Part shown: in pieces, positions 48,376 through 57,407 of the stretch
Layout: every line of letters starts with the position of its first letter
Numbering within the stretch: the first letter of the stretch is position 1
NCBI RefSeq assembly: GCF_017571495.1
Contig: NZ_JAGETZ010000001.1
Coordinates: 62,001-126,000 of the forward strand
DNA from: Hymenobacter negativus
GTDB lineage: Bacteria; Bacteroidota; Bacteroidia; Cytophagales; Hymenobacteraceae
Direction: 5' to 3'
DNA length: 64,000 nt
Notes under the pieces: generated by a model
The model's input: the letters and a program-made list of their open reading frames with translations, nothing else
Database searches by the model: none
Told to the model about the DNA's origin: nothing
Program-made: the position numbers and the translations under genes

Positions 48376-50238
48376 GTGAAAAACCGCTTTGCGTTCCAGC
48401 CACGCTACTTTTTATTCTGGCTGCTGTTTTTTGAATTTAGTCGATGCCTGTTTCTGGCCTATCACTACAAGCTGGCGACGGGGCTTTCAGCAGGCACTTT
48501 GCTGCAGAGCCTTGCCTACGGGTTACGGCTTGATGCTTCGGCTGCTGCTTATATCTGCCTGCTGCCGTTTCTGTTTTTTGTAGTGAGCAGTCTGCTGCCC
48601 AAGCTGCCACTCAATGGGTTGGTGAAGGGATACAGCGTAGCTATCGGAACGCTACTGGCGGTGTTAATGACGGCCGACCTGGAATTGTATCGGGTGTGGG
48701 GTTTCCGGATTGATGATACTCCGCTGCAATATCTGAATTCGCCGGGCGAAATGGCGGCTTCGGCAGGCAGCTCGCCTGTGGGGCTATTGCTGGCATTGTT
48801 GCTGGGGCTGCTACTGGGCGGCTGGTTCCTATATAAAAGAGTGGTCGGGAAATTGCCGCCCCTACCGGAATGGTTTGGGCGGGGGCGCGCCGCGCTGGCA
48901 GGGCTGCTCTACACCGCCTTGCTGGTAGTGCCGCTAAGGGGCGGTACCCAGCAGATTCCGGTGAATCAGAGCGATGTGTATTTCTCGCATACTGCCTTTG
49001 CCAACCACGCCGCGCTGAATGCACCTTGGAACCTGATGAGTGCGCTGGTACTGCGTGGCGAGGACCACCCGCCCAAACCCTTTATGCCCGATAGCACGGC
49101 CCGGCGATTGGTGGCAACCCTGTACCCGCGTGCCGTGAGCCAGGTGCCACGGCCCGATACCACGGTGAGCTACCTCAACGAGGCAAAGCCCAACGTTCTG
49201 TTCATTATCCTAGAGAGCTTCACGGCCAAGCTGGTAGGTAGCACCGGCGGGGAACCAGGCGTGACGCCCACTCTTGACAGCCTGGCGCGCACGGGCATTC
49301 TGTTCAATAACCTTTATGCGGCCGGCGACCGCAGCCAAAAGGGTTTAGTGTCGCTGCTATCGGGCTATCCTAATCAGCCTACTACCAGCATCATTAAATT
49401 TCCGCGCAAAACCGAGCATCTCCCCCACCTGTGCCGAGTGCTGGCATCGGCGGGCTACCGCTCACACTATTATTATGGCGGTGAGTTGGCATTTGCCAAT
49501 ATGAAAAGCTACCTGCAAACGGCGGGATATGAGAAGTTCACGGAGCGGTCGGACTTTGCTGCAGCTGATCAAAACTCCAAATGGGGCGCCCACGACGGTG
49601 TGCTATTCGACCGACTGCTAAGCGACCTGGACCAGCAGCAGCAGCCGTTTTTCGTTACGGCCTTCACTCTAAGCAGCCACGAGCCGTTTGATGTACCCAT
49701 GAAAACGAAGTTTCCAGGCAAGGACGAGGCCAGCCTGTTTCGCAACTCGGTGTATTACACGGACCGTGAGCTTGGGCGCTTTCTGCGCGCGGCCCGTCAG
49801 CAGCCGTGGTATGCCCACACGCTGCTGGTGCTGGTGGCCGACCACGGTCACGTACAACCCGGCAACTCCGCCAACCAAAGTCCTGGCAAGTTTCACATCC
49901 CGCTACTATTCGCCGGTGGCGCCCTGAAGCAGGAAGCGCGGGGCCAGGTCATAAGCACCATTGGCTCGCAAACGGATGTGGCGGCTACCCTGCTCCGGCA
50001 ATTGAATATGCCTGCTACGGACTTTGTCTGGAGCCGGGATTTGCTGGCTCGGCACCCGGTATCGTTCGCGCATTACTGCTTCAACAACGGTTTCGGCGAC
50101 GTTTCACCATCCGGTCAGGTCACCTTCGACAACGTTAGCCGCATGGTGTGGGAACGAGACGCGGCTGTACCCGACGCGCAGCTACAACTCGGTAAAGCCC
50201 TGGAGCAGGTTTCGCTGGAGGACTTTGCGCGGAAGTAG
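48376..50238 (+). CDS. LtaS/OpgB-type membrane phosphoglyceroltransferase or sulfatase-family protein
   Basis: 620 residues with a GTG start (MKNRFAFQPRYFLFW). Five membrane helices occupy about residues 8-190; an extracytoplasmic alkaline-phosphatase-fold domain follows, with VLFIILESFTAKLVG (metal-binding Glu), the nucleophile region NLYAAGDRSQKGLVSLLSGYP, and metal ligands in VADHGHVQ. Enzymes of this fold move phosphoglycerol or phosphoethanolamine groups onto glycans or lipids. At the nucleophile position this protein has Ser (DRSQKG) where I would expect Thr. Gram-negative members are not making lipoteichoic acid; a membrane-glycan or LPS modification is more likely. A TATCTTTG element sits 4 nt before the GTG. 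Confidence 0.88.
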   Translation: MKNRFAFQPRYFLFWLLFFEFSRCLFLAYHYKLATGLSAGTLLQSLAYGLRLDASAAAYICLLPFLFFVVSSLLPKLPLNGLVKGYSVAIGTLLAVLMTADLELYRVWGFRIDDTPLQYLNSPGEMAASAGSSPVGLLLALLLGLLLGGWFLYKRVVGKLPPLPEWFGRGRAALAGLLYTALLVVPLRGGTQQIPVNQSDVYFSHTAFANHAALNAPWNLMSALVLRGEDHPPKPFMPDSTARRLVATLYPRAVSQVPRPDTTVSYLNEAKPNVLFIILESFTAKLVGSTGGEPGVTPTLDSLARTGILFNNLYAAGDRSQKGLVSLLSGYPNQPTTSIIKFPRKTEHLPHLCRVLASAGYRSHYYYGGELAFANMKSYLQTAGYEKFTERSDFAAADQNSKWGAHDGVLFDRLLSDLDQQQQPFFVTAFTLSSHEPFDVPMKTKFPGKDEASLFRNSVYYTDRELGRFLRAARQQPWYAHTLLVLVADHGHVQPGNSANQSPGKFHIPLLFAGGALKQEARGQVISTIGSQTDVAATLLRQLNMPATDFVWSRDLLARHPVSFAHYCFNNGFGDVSPSGQVTFDNVSRMVWERDAAVPDAQLQLGKALEQVSLEDFARK

Positions 50239-50394
50239 GCCCTCAGCGGCTGGCTCTTTCCACGATAACCGAACCGTTGACTATAATAACGTGCGGGAGG
50301 AGTTCCTACGACTGTCAATCCCAAAACTGGGGACGGACAACGATTATTTTGCGGTGCGGGTGACATCACACAACTATTCTTTCCAAAACCGCTA

Positions 50395-51153
50395 GCCGGC
50401 AGTGCTTAAGTAGCCAAATTTCTGACTACCTGACATTTTCTCATTATTAAAGTGGTCTATTTCGGGGTAAACATGGAGTAGGTAGCGGCGCTGACGCAGG
50501 GCTAAATTGGTGGGCAGCTCGTTGATGTTGTGGCAGCCAGGCAGCACCACCTGCACCCGCCCGGCTTGGTTGTGAACCATACTACGTGCCACACGCCGGG
50601 CAGTACGCGCAACTGACGGCCCTGCGCATCAAACAGCATCAATCGGTTGGTGGTGGAATCCTTCGGGGGTGAAGCCTCCTAGCAGCCGGCCATACTGCTC
50701 CAAGGTCTGGTAGCGGGCGGACTGGTATAGCACCAGCGGTTGCGGTCGTCCTCACTTTGCTAAAAGCGTTCAAGCAGTTGCATCCCCACTGGCTGGTCAG
50801 GCAGAGCACTTGATTGGGCCACAGCGGTCAGGGCCACAGCCACATCAGCTACCAAACAGTGCCGTCTGCGCAGGCGTATTTACTTACCTTTCCGTTCATT
50901 ACCAAAAGGCTATTCTTCGCAAATGGTGAGCTTATAATACACAGCCCGCCAACGAAAAAACGCGGGTCATCCGGAGGCCAGGGTTCGATGACGACGCGGC
51001 CGGTACGGTCGGCATAGCCCCAACGGTTGCCCCGTCGGAAGGGTGATAGCCCCCTGGTGGTCCCTCCGCCGGCTCTAGTCGCTGCACCTCGCGCAGGCCG
51101 GCAGCTGGCTGGGCGATAGCTGGGGCAACCGCTGCCAGAAGGGCCAGCAGCAT
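50395..51153 (-). pseudogene. Decayed WG-repeat secreted protein gene
   Basis: The only gene-like signals in the 1.06-kb gap after the LtaS-like gene are on the minus strand and broken. A signal peptide MLLALLAAVAPAIAQ starts at 51153 and continues to LREVQRLEPA; the frame then shifts near 51070-51080 into GLSPFRRGNRWGYADRTGRVVIEP, a clear WG-repeat, and ends at a stop at 50849-50851. Further downstream, short fragments such as RLMLFDAQGRQLRVLPGVW appear in other frames with several stops. WG-repeat proteins are usually outer-surface or periplasmic proteins of unknown function. Multiple shifts and stops indicate decay rather than one sequencing error. The exact end cannot be set. Confidence 0.65.
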
Positions 51154-51305
51154 CCATTTATTTGCGATACAACTGGTTAATCCAATGCCAGCAGCCGGGG
51201 CCGTTGGTAGTAAGCGGCGCAATAAACGAAGTATAGAAAGACTCATCTGGCATTTGATGCCCTGACGAGCCAAAATCCACAGGCCGATAAGCGGCTGGCC
51301 GGTCG

Positions 51306-51313
51306 TAAATTTG
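51306..51313 (+). promoter_or_regulatory. -7 promoter element of mtaB
   Basis: TAAATTTG, exact TAnnTTTG match, with 7 nt to the ATG; predicts a leaderless transcript. Confidence 0.55.
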
Positions 51314-51320
51314 CAGGATT

Positions 51321-52652
51321 ATGACTCCTCAATCCGTTGCTTTTTATACTCTCGGCTGCAAGCTGAACTTCTCCGAAACGTCGGCCATTGGCCGGCAGTT
51401 TGAGGAAAAAGGCTTCGCTAAAGTTGCCTTCGAAGCCGGGGCCGACCTATACGTTATCAATACCTGCTCCGTCACGGACCACGCCGACCGCAAGTGCCGC
51501 AAGGTTGTGCAGCAGGCCCTGAAGCACAACCCCGACGCTTTTGTGGCCATTGTGGGCTGCTACGCCCAGCTTAAGCCGCAGGAAATTGCCCAAATCCCCG
51601 GCGTGAGTGCTGTATTGGGTGCCGCCGAGAAATTCATGCTGGTCGATATTCTGACCGATTTTAAGAAACCGGCCGCCGGGCAGCCGGGCGCAGTTCATGC
51701 CTCGCCCATTTCGGAGGCCACCGAGTTTGTGGCCGCGCATTCGTTTGGCGACCGCACCCGCACGTTCCTCAAAGTGCAGGATGGCTGCGACTATTCCTGC
51801 TCGTTCTGCACCATTCCGCTGGCGCGGGGCGGCAGCCGCTCGGGCAGCGTGGCTTCGGTGGTAGAGCGCGTGGAGAAGCTGGCCGAAACCGGCGTAAAGG
51901 AAATTGTGCTTACTGGCGTCAACCTAGGCGATTTTGGTCTGCAGGGGCCCGAGCGTGAACGGCTCGAAGACTTTACTCAGTTGGTGAAAGCGCTGGATGA
52001 CGTGGCCGGCATCCGCCGCTTCCGCATCAGCAGTTGCGAACCCAACCTGCTGACGGACCAGATTCTGGAAACCGTAGCGGTTTCGGAACGCTTCATGCCG
52101 CATTTCCACATCCCGCTGCAAAGCGGCTCAGATAAAATCCTAGGCCTCATGCGCCGCCGCTACCGCCGCGCCCTGTACGCCCAGCGCGTAGCCCGCATCA
52201 AGGAATTGATGCCGCATGCCTGCATTGGCGTGGATGTGATTGTGGGCTTTCCGGGCGAAACCGACGCGGACTTTCTCGACACCTACAACTTCTTGAACGA
52301 GCTGCCCATCAGCTACCTACATGTATTCCCTTACTCGGAGCGGGCCGATACGCTGGCGCCCACCCTGCCCGGCCGCGTGCAAGACAGGGTGCGTCACGAG
52401 CGCACCACCCAGTTGCGTAGCCTCTCCGAGAAGAAAAAGCGCTTCTTCTACGAGCAGCACCTAAGCCTGGAAACTGAAGTGCTGTTTGAAGACGATATAA
52501 CCGATGGCCGCATGGAAGGCTTCACGCCCAACTACATCCGCGTGACCGCCAAATACGACCCCTTGCTGGTAGGCGAAATGAAAACCCTGCGCCTGACCGG
52601 CATAAATGCCCTGGGCCTGATGGAAGCCGAGGAAGTGGGAATACTCGTCTAA
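51321..52652 (+). CDS. mtaB: tRNA t6A37 methylthiotransferase MtaB
   Basis: 443 residues. Radical-SAM enzyme adding a methylthio group to t6A37 of tRNAs. N-terminal UPF0004 domain with TLGCKLNFSE, INTCSVTDHADRKCR and VGCYAQ (cluster Cys residues), then the radical-SAM motif CDYSCSFCTIP, GVNLGDFG, and the C-terminal HVFPYSERADTLA region. The GCKLN start and overall length place it with MtaB rather than MiaB. The ATG lies 7 nt after a TAAATTTG promoter. The stop codon abuts one arm of an inverted repeat, with a terminator 66 nt further on. Confidence 0.94.
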   Translation: MTPQSVAFYTLGCKLNFSETSAIGRQFEEKGFAKVAFEAGADLYVINTCSVTDHADRKCRKVVQQALKHNPDAFVAIVGCYAQLKPQEIAQIPGVSAVLGAAEKFMLVDILTDFKKPAAGQPGAVHASPISEATEFVAAHSFGDRTRTFLKVQDGCDYSCSFCTIPLARGGSRSGSVASVVERVEKLAETGVKEIVLTGVNLGDFGLQGPERERLEDFTQLVKALDDVAGIRRFRISSCEPNLLTDQILETVAVSERFMPHFHIPLQSGSDKILGLMRRRYRRALYAQRVARIKELMPHACIGVDVIVGFPGETDADFLDTYNFLNELPISYLHVFPYSERADTLAPTLPGRVQDRVRHERTTQLRSLSEKKKRFFYEQHLSLETEVLFEDDITDGRMEGFTPNYIRVTAKYDPLLVGEMKTLRLTGINALGLMEAEEVGILV

Positions 52653-52826
52653 ACCACGGATTTGAGCGGATTTTTCGGATTTTGTGGACGATTCGAGAGC
52701 TAGTATTTAGAGCACATAAAAAAACGCCCGGTTCTACCGGGCGTTTTTGTTTAGGAATAATTTATTTGAAGGAACACATCGTCCACAAAATCCGTGAAAT
52801 CCGAAAAATCCGCTCAAATTCGTGGT
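52652..52826. repeat. Inverted repeat of CGGATTT-type units bracketing a terminator
   Basis: The left arm (52652-52692) and right arm (52778-52826) are complementary, reading AACCACGGATTTGAGCGG at the outer end of the left arm; the right arm has one extra 9-bp unit (TCACGGATT type). The arms touch the last base of the mtaB stop codon and the base before the stop codon of the convergent HTH gene. The units resemble the dispersed CACGGATTT-type repeats reported in many bacterial genomes. A rho-independent terminator lies in the middle. Confidence 0.8.
52718..52748. terminator. Bidirectional terminator
   Basis: AAAAACGCCCGG / CCGGGCGTTTTT stem with a 5-nt loop and A/T runs, shared by mtaB and the convergent HTH gene. 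Confidence 0.88.
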
Positions 52827-53663
52827 TCAGACCATTGCCTGCCGGGCCATCGCCAGCATCTCGCGAAGCATCTGCTGCTGCTCTAATAGGTGCTGGTTGC
52901 GCAGTTCGGCCATTGCCAATTGGTGTTGTAAGTGTTGCGCATGAATTGCAGCGGCCACGTAGGCTTCCGGATTCACACCGGCCATTGGAATTGAAACTGC
53001 CGACGCTGGGGGTGGTGTTGGTGGAGCCACTGTTGGTGCTTGCAAAGGCGTTACGGTAGGCGCTGGCGGAGCGGGTGGGGCCGTAGCGGCAGGCTCCGCA
53101 ACTGGAATTGAAGCGACCTCAGCAGTTGGAGAAGCTGCTGAAGCTGGGCCGACTGGTGGGACGGGCGCAGTTGTTATTTGCGGAATTTCTTTTGGTACTG
53201 GTGTCTCCTCTGGTGCTGGCGCAACGGCACGAGCAGTCTGATTAGCAGCGGAAGCGAGCGCCAGCGTAGCCGCAATTTCGGCGGGCTGGAGTCGGCTGCC
53301 CGCCACGCCGGGGCTGGGGCGGCGGGAAGTTGGCAACTCAACATCTGACAAATCAATGGGCTCCAAAAGCTCCTCAACAGCAGGGGGTTTTACGCTTGAA
53401 ACGGGCTTGGGAGTTGGCTCACCACTCACCAACATGGGGCCCCGACCTAACAACAGCCAGTCTCTCGACACATTTGGGTATATCTCAAAAACTTTACAAA
53501 GCAGGTCATACCCCGGTTTGTTACGGCCGTCGATGAGGTGCTGTACCACGCTAGCCGTCTTGCCCAAAGAGATAGCAAAACTGTTCTTAGTCAGACCAAA
53601 CTGTTGAATAAGCTGCGCAAAGCGCTGGTCGATGGGAACGATAGAAGTGACAGGAGCAGCCAT
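52827..53663 (-). CDS. XRE-type helix-turn-helix protein with Pro/Ala-rich tail
   Basis: 278 residues. HTH of the Cro/CI or bacteriophage repressor kind at about 14-75 (RFAQLIQQFGLTKNSFAISLGKTASVVQHLIDGRNKPGYDLLCKVFEIYPNVSRDWLLLGRG). A long low-complexity Pro/Ala/Val segment (about 80-240) separates it from a C-terminal coiled coil (HAQHLQHQLAMAELRNQHLLEQQQMLREMLAMARQ). The linker plus coil suggests a DNA-binding dimer or tetramer with a flexible arm. The ATG at 53663 lies inside a perfect 13-bp inverted repeat (53661-53690), and the -7 element TACATTTG (53685-53692) overlaps it, so it probably represses its own gene. An upstream ATG at 53702 would place the promoter inside the gene and is not used. 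Confidence 0.85.
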   Translation of the reverse strand: MAAPVTSIVPIDQRFAQLIQQFGLTKNSFAISLGKTASVVQHLIDGRNKPGYDLLCKVFEIYPNVSRDWLLLGRGPMLVSGEPTPKPVSSVKPPAVEELLEPIDLSDVELPTSRRPSPGVAGSRLQPAEIAATLALASAANQTARAVAPAPEETPVPKEIPQITTAPVPPVGPASAASPTAEVASIPVAEPAATAPPAPPAPTVTPLQAPTVAPPTPPPASAVSIPMAGVNPEAYVAAAIHAQHLQHQLAMAELRNQHLLEQQQMLREMLAMARQAMV

Positions 53664-53690
53664 TTGCACAAATGAGTATTTGTGCAAATG
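53661..53690 (-). promoter_or_regulatory. Autoregulatory operator over promoter and start codon
   Basis: CATTTGCACAAAT and its exact complement (53661-53673 and 53678-53690) separated by GAGT. It covers the start codon (53661-53663) and most of the TACATTTG -7 element (53685-53692). A bound dimer would block RNA polymerase and possibly ribosome access. Confidence 0.8.
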
Positions 53691-53708
53691 TATCATTTTC
53701 ATGGTTAG

Positions 53709-54568
53709 CTACAACTTTTGCTTAGCAGTTCTGCCAGTCTTGGTTACCGGCACCAGCAAGCCACGTGGTTGCACCCTTGCATATGGAAAATGATAGGTAG
53801 GGTCGAGGTCAAGAGTTTGGATGACGTGTGGTAATACCGGGCCATAGTACAGTTGTAGTTCCCGTGGGGTGAGGGCAAAGTTTTTCAAACTGGGCTCCGT
53901 GGCCCGTTCTTTATCCATTGGTCCAGGGTCACTCTGAAACCGCACCTGCTTTGTAATCTTATCCCACGAATAGAGCCCAATTACCAACCCGATATCGGCT
54001 GAGTCTACTTTATCCGCCGCCATCTCATTTAATGTTTCGGCGAAGCGCCGGTTGATTGCCCGATGCATCCGCTGCCGTAGCTGCGCGGGAGGGTCAGCCA
54101 CCACGTCGGCTAATGACAACTGCCGGCCGGTGCGCAAGTCGAAGGTGAGGTGGTCGGTGCCTTCTCACGTGTATGCTCCGGTGTATTCACAAAACAGCGC
54201 CAGCGACAACAGGCCGTGCTCATTGAGCAGCACCTTATAGCCACAACCAGTCAGCCATGGCCTCCTCGCTGCCAGCTTTGCGTTTCAACATCCCAGCCGA
54301 AATCCTTAGCTGCTGGCCGTAACACCTGAGCTATGGGAGTAGTTGTGACCAGGTCGTCTCCGCCAAAGATGTGATTTACGATGCTGCGATTAATGCGCTG
54401 GCTTGTAGCTGCGTTAGTCAGCCGCACCTGCGGCACCTCAAATCGGTGCAATCCACCAGCCTCAGTAGCGGTAACGAGCCCGGCGCGCAAATGGGATACA
54501 CTTTGCGCGTAATCAGGCGGAGGCATAACTACTGCCAGCAATGCGAACCACCACTGTTTGACATCCAT
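53709..54568 (-). pseudogene. Frameshifted and stop-interrupted secreted protein gene
   Basis: Three minus-strand pieces form one protein. An N-terminal part (from 54568) has a signal-like MDVKQWWFALLAVVMPPP and runs to WQRGG near 54255. A one-base shift there leads into LTGCGYKVLLNEHGLLSLALFCEYTGAY, which ends in an in-frame TGA at 54165-54167. The same frame continues with EGTDHLTFDLRTGRQLSLADVV to the stop at 53709. One shift and one nonsense codon make it a pseudogene. The pieces would give a periplasmic protein of about 285 residues of unknown function. It lies 23 nt after the orphan permease gene. Confidence 0.75.
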
Positions 54569-54591
54569 AACGTCTGGGACTAGTTGATTGG

Positions 54592-55833
54592 CTACTCGTA
54601 GCGCAACGAGTCAATGGGGTCGAGCGCCGCGGCTTTGCTGGCAGGATAATAGCCCGACGCCAATCCCACGCCCACGCAGATTACCAGCCCAACCACCATC
54701 CAAATCCAAGGCACAAGGAAAGCTCCGGACCCCACAAACTTGGCTACCAGGTTTCCACTAAGTACGCCGAGGATGATACCAACCGTGCCGCCCAGCAGGC
54801 AAATCACAATAGCTTCAATCAGAAATTGCAGCCGTATTTGCTTGGCCGTAGCGCCCAGCGCCTTGCGAATTCCGATTTCGCGGGTGCGCTCCGTCACCGA
54901 AACCAGCATGATGTTCATCAGGGCAATGCTGGCGCCCAGCAGCGCGGTGAAGGCCATGATGCTGCCGCCGGCTCGCACTTTGCCCGAAATAGATTCCAAA
55001 TCATTAGCCAGCGACTCGCTGCTTTCGACCACGAAGCTATCTTCCTGTCCCAGCTTGTCGTGGCGCACGGCGCGCATTACGCCGGTGGCCTGGCCCATGA
55101 GAAAATTAAGCTCACCATGTTTGTCGGTGGCTGTTTTCACGTCGAAGGTGAGGGCGCGCTGACGCGGCATGTGGTTCCCGGTTTCGAGGGGCAAAAGGGC
55201 AATGCGGTCGGCTCCGCCCCCACCGCCGGCCCCACTGCCGCTTTTTTCGAGTAGTCCAACTATCAGGAATCGGCGGCCCATGGCCATTACATACTTGCCT
55301 ATCGGGGTTTGCTTGGGAAACAGCTTGAGTTTGATTTCATCGCCCACCACCATCACATTGGCCCCGCTGTTCAGCTCGGCCTGGGAGAAGATACGGCCTT
55401 CGGCCAGGTTGAATCCTTCAATTTTCAGGTAGTTCTCATCGCCCGCAATCACCTGCATGTTGGGATTGGTTTTGATGCCGGCGGCCTTCATTTCCACGGC
55501 CCCCGCAATGAAGGCCGACACGCCCACCTGGGCATCTTCGCCCATAGCTTTTTTGTAGAGCTTGGCTTGCAACAGGCTAATGGGCGGGTACTGCCGGGCC
55601 TGCACGCCGCCGCGCCGGTTGCGGTTGGTATAGCCCTTGGCGTGCAGCTCAAACGAGTTAGCCCCGAGGCTGGCAAATGTATCGGACAGGGAATTCTTAA
55701 TGGCGTCGATGCAAGTGAGGATGCCCACCAGCGCCAAAAGCCCAATGCTGAGAATAAGGGCCGTGAGGATGGTCCGCAGCAAATTGGCACGGATGGAACG
55801 GAAGGCTTCGCGGACGTTTTCGAAAGGACTCAT
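54592..55833 (-). CDS. MacB-like ABC transporter permease (FtsX fold)
   Basis: 413 residues. One N-terminal membrane helix (about 18-40, [18 protein letters not shown]), a large periplasmic MacB_PCD domain (about 45-270, with [24 protein letters not shown] and [11 protein letters not shown]), then the FtsX core with three helices and the coupling region [22 protein letters not shown] and the end [22 protein letters not shown]. Family members export macrolides, lipoproteins or peptides together with an ATPase. No ATPase or membrane-fusion gene is near, so it is an orphan here. The ATG at 55833 fits the family start [21 protein letters not shown]. Confidence 0.9.
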   Translation of the reverse strand: MSPFENVREAFRSIRANLLRTILTALILSIGLLALVGILTCIDAIKNSLSDTFASLGANSFELHAKGYTNRNRRGGVQARQYPPISLLQAKLYKKAMGEDAQVGVSAFIAGAVEMKAAGIKTNPNMQVIAGDENYLKIEGFNLAEGRIFSQAELNSGANVMVVGDEIKLKLFPKQTPIGKYVMAMGRRFLIVGLLEKSGSGAGGGGGADRIALLPLETGNHMPRQRALTFDVKTATDKHGELNFLMGQATGVMRAVRHDKLGQEDSFVVESSESLANDLESISGKVRAGGSIMAFTALLGASIALMNIMLVSVTERTREIGIRKALGATAKQIRLQFLIEAIVICLLGGTVGIILGVLSGNLVAKFVGSGAFLVPWIWMVVGLVICVGVGLASGYYPASKAAALDPIDSLRYE

Positions 55834-56106
55834 GGTAGGCGGTTTCTGAATTCTGGTTGTGCTCATTCGTCATCTTGAGCATTCTGCGCATATTATAAAG
55901 CAGCGACGAAATCCTTATCGTTTTTTGGGCAGCTGAATTACGGCAAGCGGTTCATTTGTCATCAGGTCCTGTGCAGGCAGGTGCCGGATGTGGGCCGACA
56001 AATGTGGTCAACCAGCGACAACTTGGGCCAAAGTTCGGCGGCCGGCACCTAACTTGAACCACGACCGCCGCAACCTCGTTGGTCTGGTGCGTTTCTTTTG
56101 ATAAAA

Positions 56107-57387
56107 ATGATGCTCTTTAAACGATTGCTCTTCTTCGTGCTTGTGGCGCTGGCTGGGATGGCCGCGCCGTTGGCCGCCCGCGCCAACCACGTTTTCATTC
56201 CGATGGACAACACCCAGAAAGAGTGCCTCAAGGCCTACGGGGTTGCGTTCTGGCTGCTCCAGCGCGAGGTACCCGTCGACTGGCTGCTGAACTACCGGGG
56301 TGGCTCCTTCGCCTTCGAGGCCGGGGCCGGGGCCGAAAACGAGTTAGCCGTGCGTGGCGTCAGCTATCAGGTTATCAGCGAGGCGCAGTACACTGGCATC
56401 TTGCAGGAAATAGCTGACCCGAATGCCAACATGGATGTGATGAAGCTGGAGAAGGTGCCCAAAATTGCGGTGTACACTCCTAAAGGCAAGCAGCCTTGGG
56501 ACGATGCCGTAACGATGGTGCTCACGTACGCCGAAATTCCCTACACCCAGATTTACGACGACGAGGTACTGAAAGGCGAATTGCCGAAGTACGACTGGCT
56601 GCACCTGCACCACGAAGACTTTACGGGCGAATATGGCAAGTTTTACGCCACCTACCGAAACGCCTCCTGGTACCAGCAGCAGCAGCGCGATGCCGAAGCC
56701 GCAGCTAAACGCAACAACTTCGCCAAGGTGAGCCAGATGAAGGGAGCGGTTGCCACCAAGATGCAGGAATTCATCGCGGGTGGCGGTTTTTTGTTCGCCA
56801 TGTGCTCAGCCACCGACTCGTATGATATTGCCCTGTCCGGCCTGGGCATCGACATGGTAGAAAGTATGTACGACGGCGACCCGTCCGACCCGGCGGCGCA
56901 ATCGAAGCTGAATTTCAACCGCTGCCTGGCATTTCAGAACTTCCAGTTGGTGCGCAATCCCTACGAGTACGAGTATTCCAACATCGACATGCAGCCCGGG
57001 GAGCGCGGCCTGGGCGAGCAGAACGACTATTTTTCGCTTTTCACCTACTCGGCCAAGTACGACCCGGTGCCCACCATGCTTTGCCAGAACCACGAAAAAA
57101 CCATCCACGGCTTCATGGGCCAGACCACGGCCTTTCGCAAAAGCCTTATCAAATCCGACGTCGTCATTATGGGCGAAACCAAGCAGACTGGCGAGGCCCG
57201 CTACATCCACGGCACTTTGGGCAAAGGCACCTGGACGTTCTACGGCGGCCACGACCCGGAAGACTACCAGCACCTTGTCGGCGAGGAGCCCACCGACCTG
57301 GCCCTGCACCCCAACTCGCCCGGCTACCGCCTTATTCTGAATAACATTCTGTTCCCCGCAGCCAAGAAAAAGAAGCAGAAAACCTAA
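56107..57387 (+). CDS. Conserved Bacteroidota exported protein, often labelled asparagine synthetase B
   Basis: About 426 residues with a signal peptide (MLFKRLLFFVLVALAGMAAPLAARA). Conserved-looking blocks are IPMDNTQKECLKAYGVAFWLLQ, WLLNYRGGSFAF, IAVYTPKGKQPWDDAVTMVLTYAEIPYTQIYDDEVL, and GGGFLFAMCSATDSYDIALSG. The last two resemble a class I glutamine-amidotransferase-like fold, but there is no ATP-PPase or class II amidotransferase domain of true asparagine synthetase B. I recall this family carrying that name in databases; a search is needed. The C-terminus has a Lys-rich tail (AAKKKKQKT). Function unknown; exported location is clear. The ATG at 56107 is used, since the TTG at 56098 is less likely. 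Confidence 0.75.
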   Translation: MMLFKRLLFFVLVALAGMAAPLAARANHVFIPMDNTQKECLKAYGVAFWLLQREVPVDWLLNYRGGSFAFEAGAGAENELAVRGVSYQVISEAQYTGILQEIADPNANMDVMKLEKVPKIAVYTPKGKQPWDDAVTMVLTYAEIPYTQIYDDEVLKGELPKYDWLHLHHEDFTGEYGKFYATYRNASWYQQQQRDAEAAAKRNNFAKVSQMKGAVATKMQEFIAGGGFLFAMCSATDSYDIALSGLGIDMVESMYDGDPSDPAAQSKLNFNRCLAFQNFQLVRNPYEYEYSNIDMQPGERGLGEQNDYFSLFTYSAKYDPVPTMLCQNHEKTIHGFMGQTTAFRKSLIKSDVVIMGETKQTGEARYIHGTLGKGTWTFYGGHDPEDYQHLVGEEPTDLALHPNSPGYRLILNNILFPAAKKKKQKT

Positions 57388-57407
57388 ACCCAGCACTACA
57401 AGCAGGC

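Noticed and set aside
52827..54568. Phage lysogeny module around the HTH gene
   Set aside because: No integrase, antirepressor or phage genes nearby; the HTH protein has an atypical tail and the neighbours are a permease and a pseudogene.
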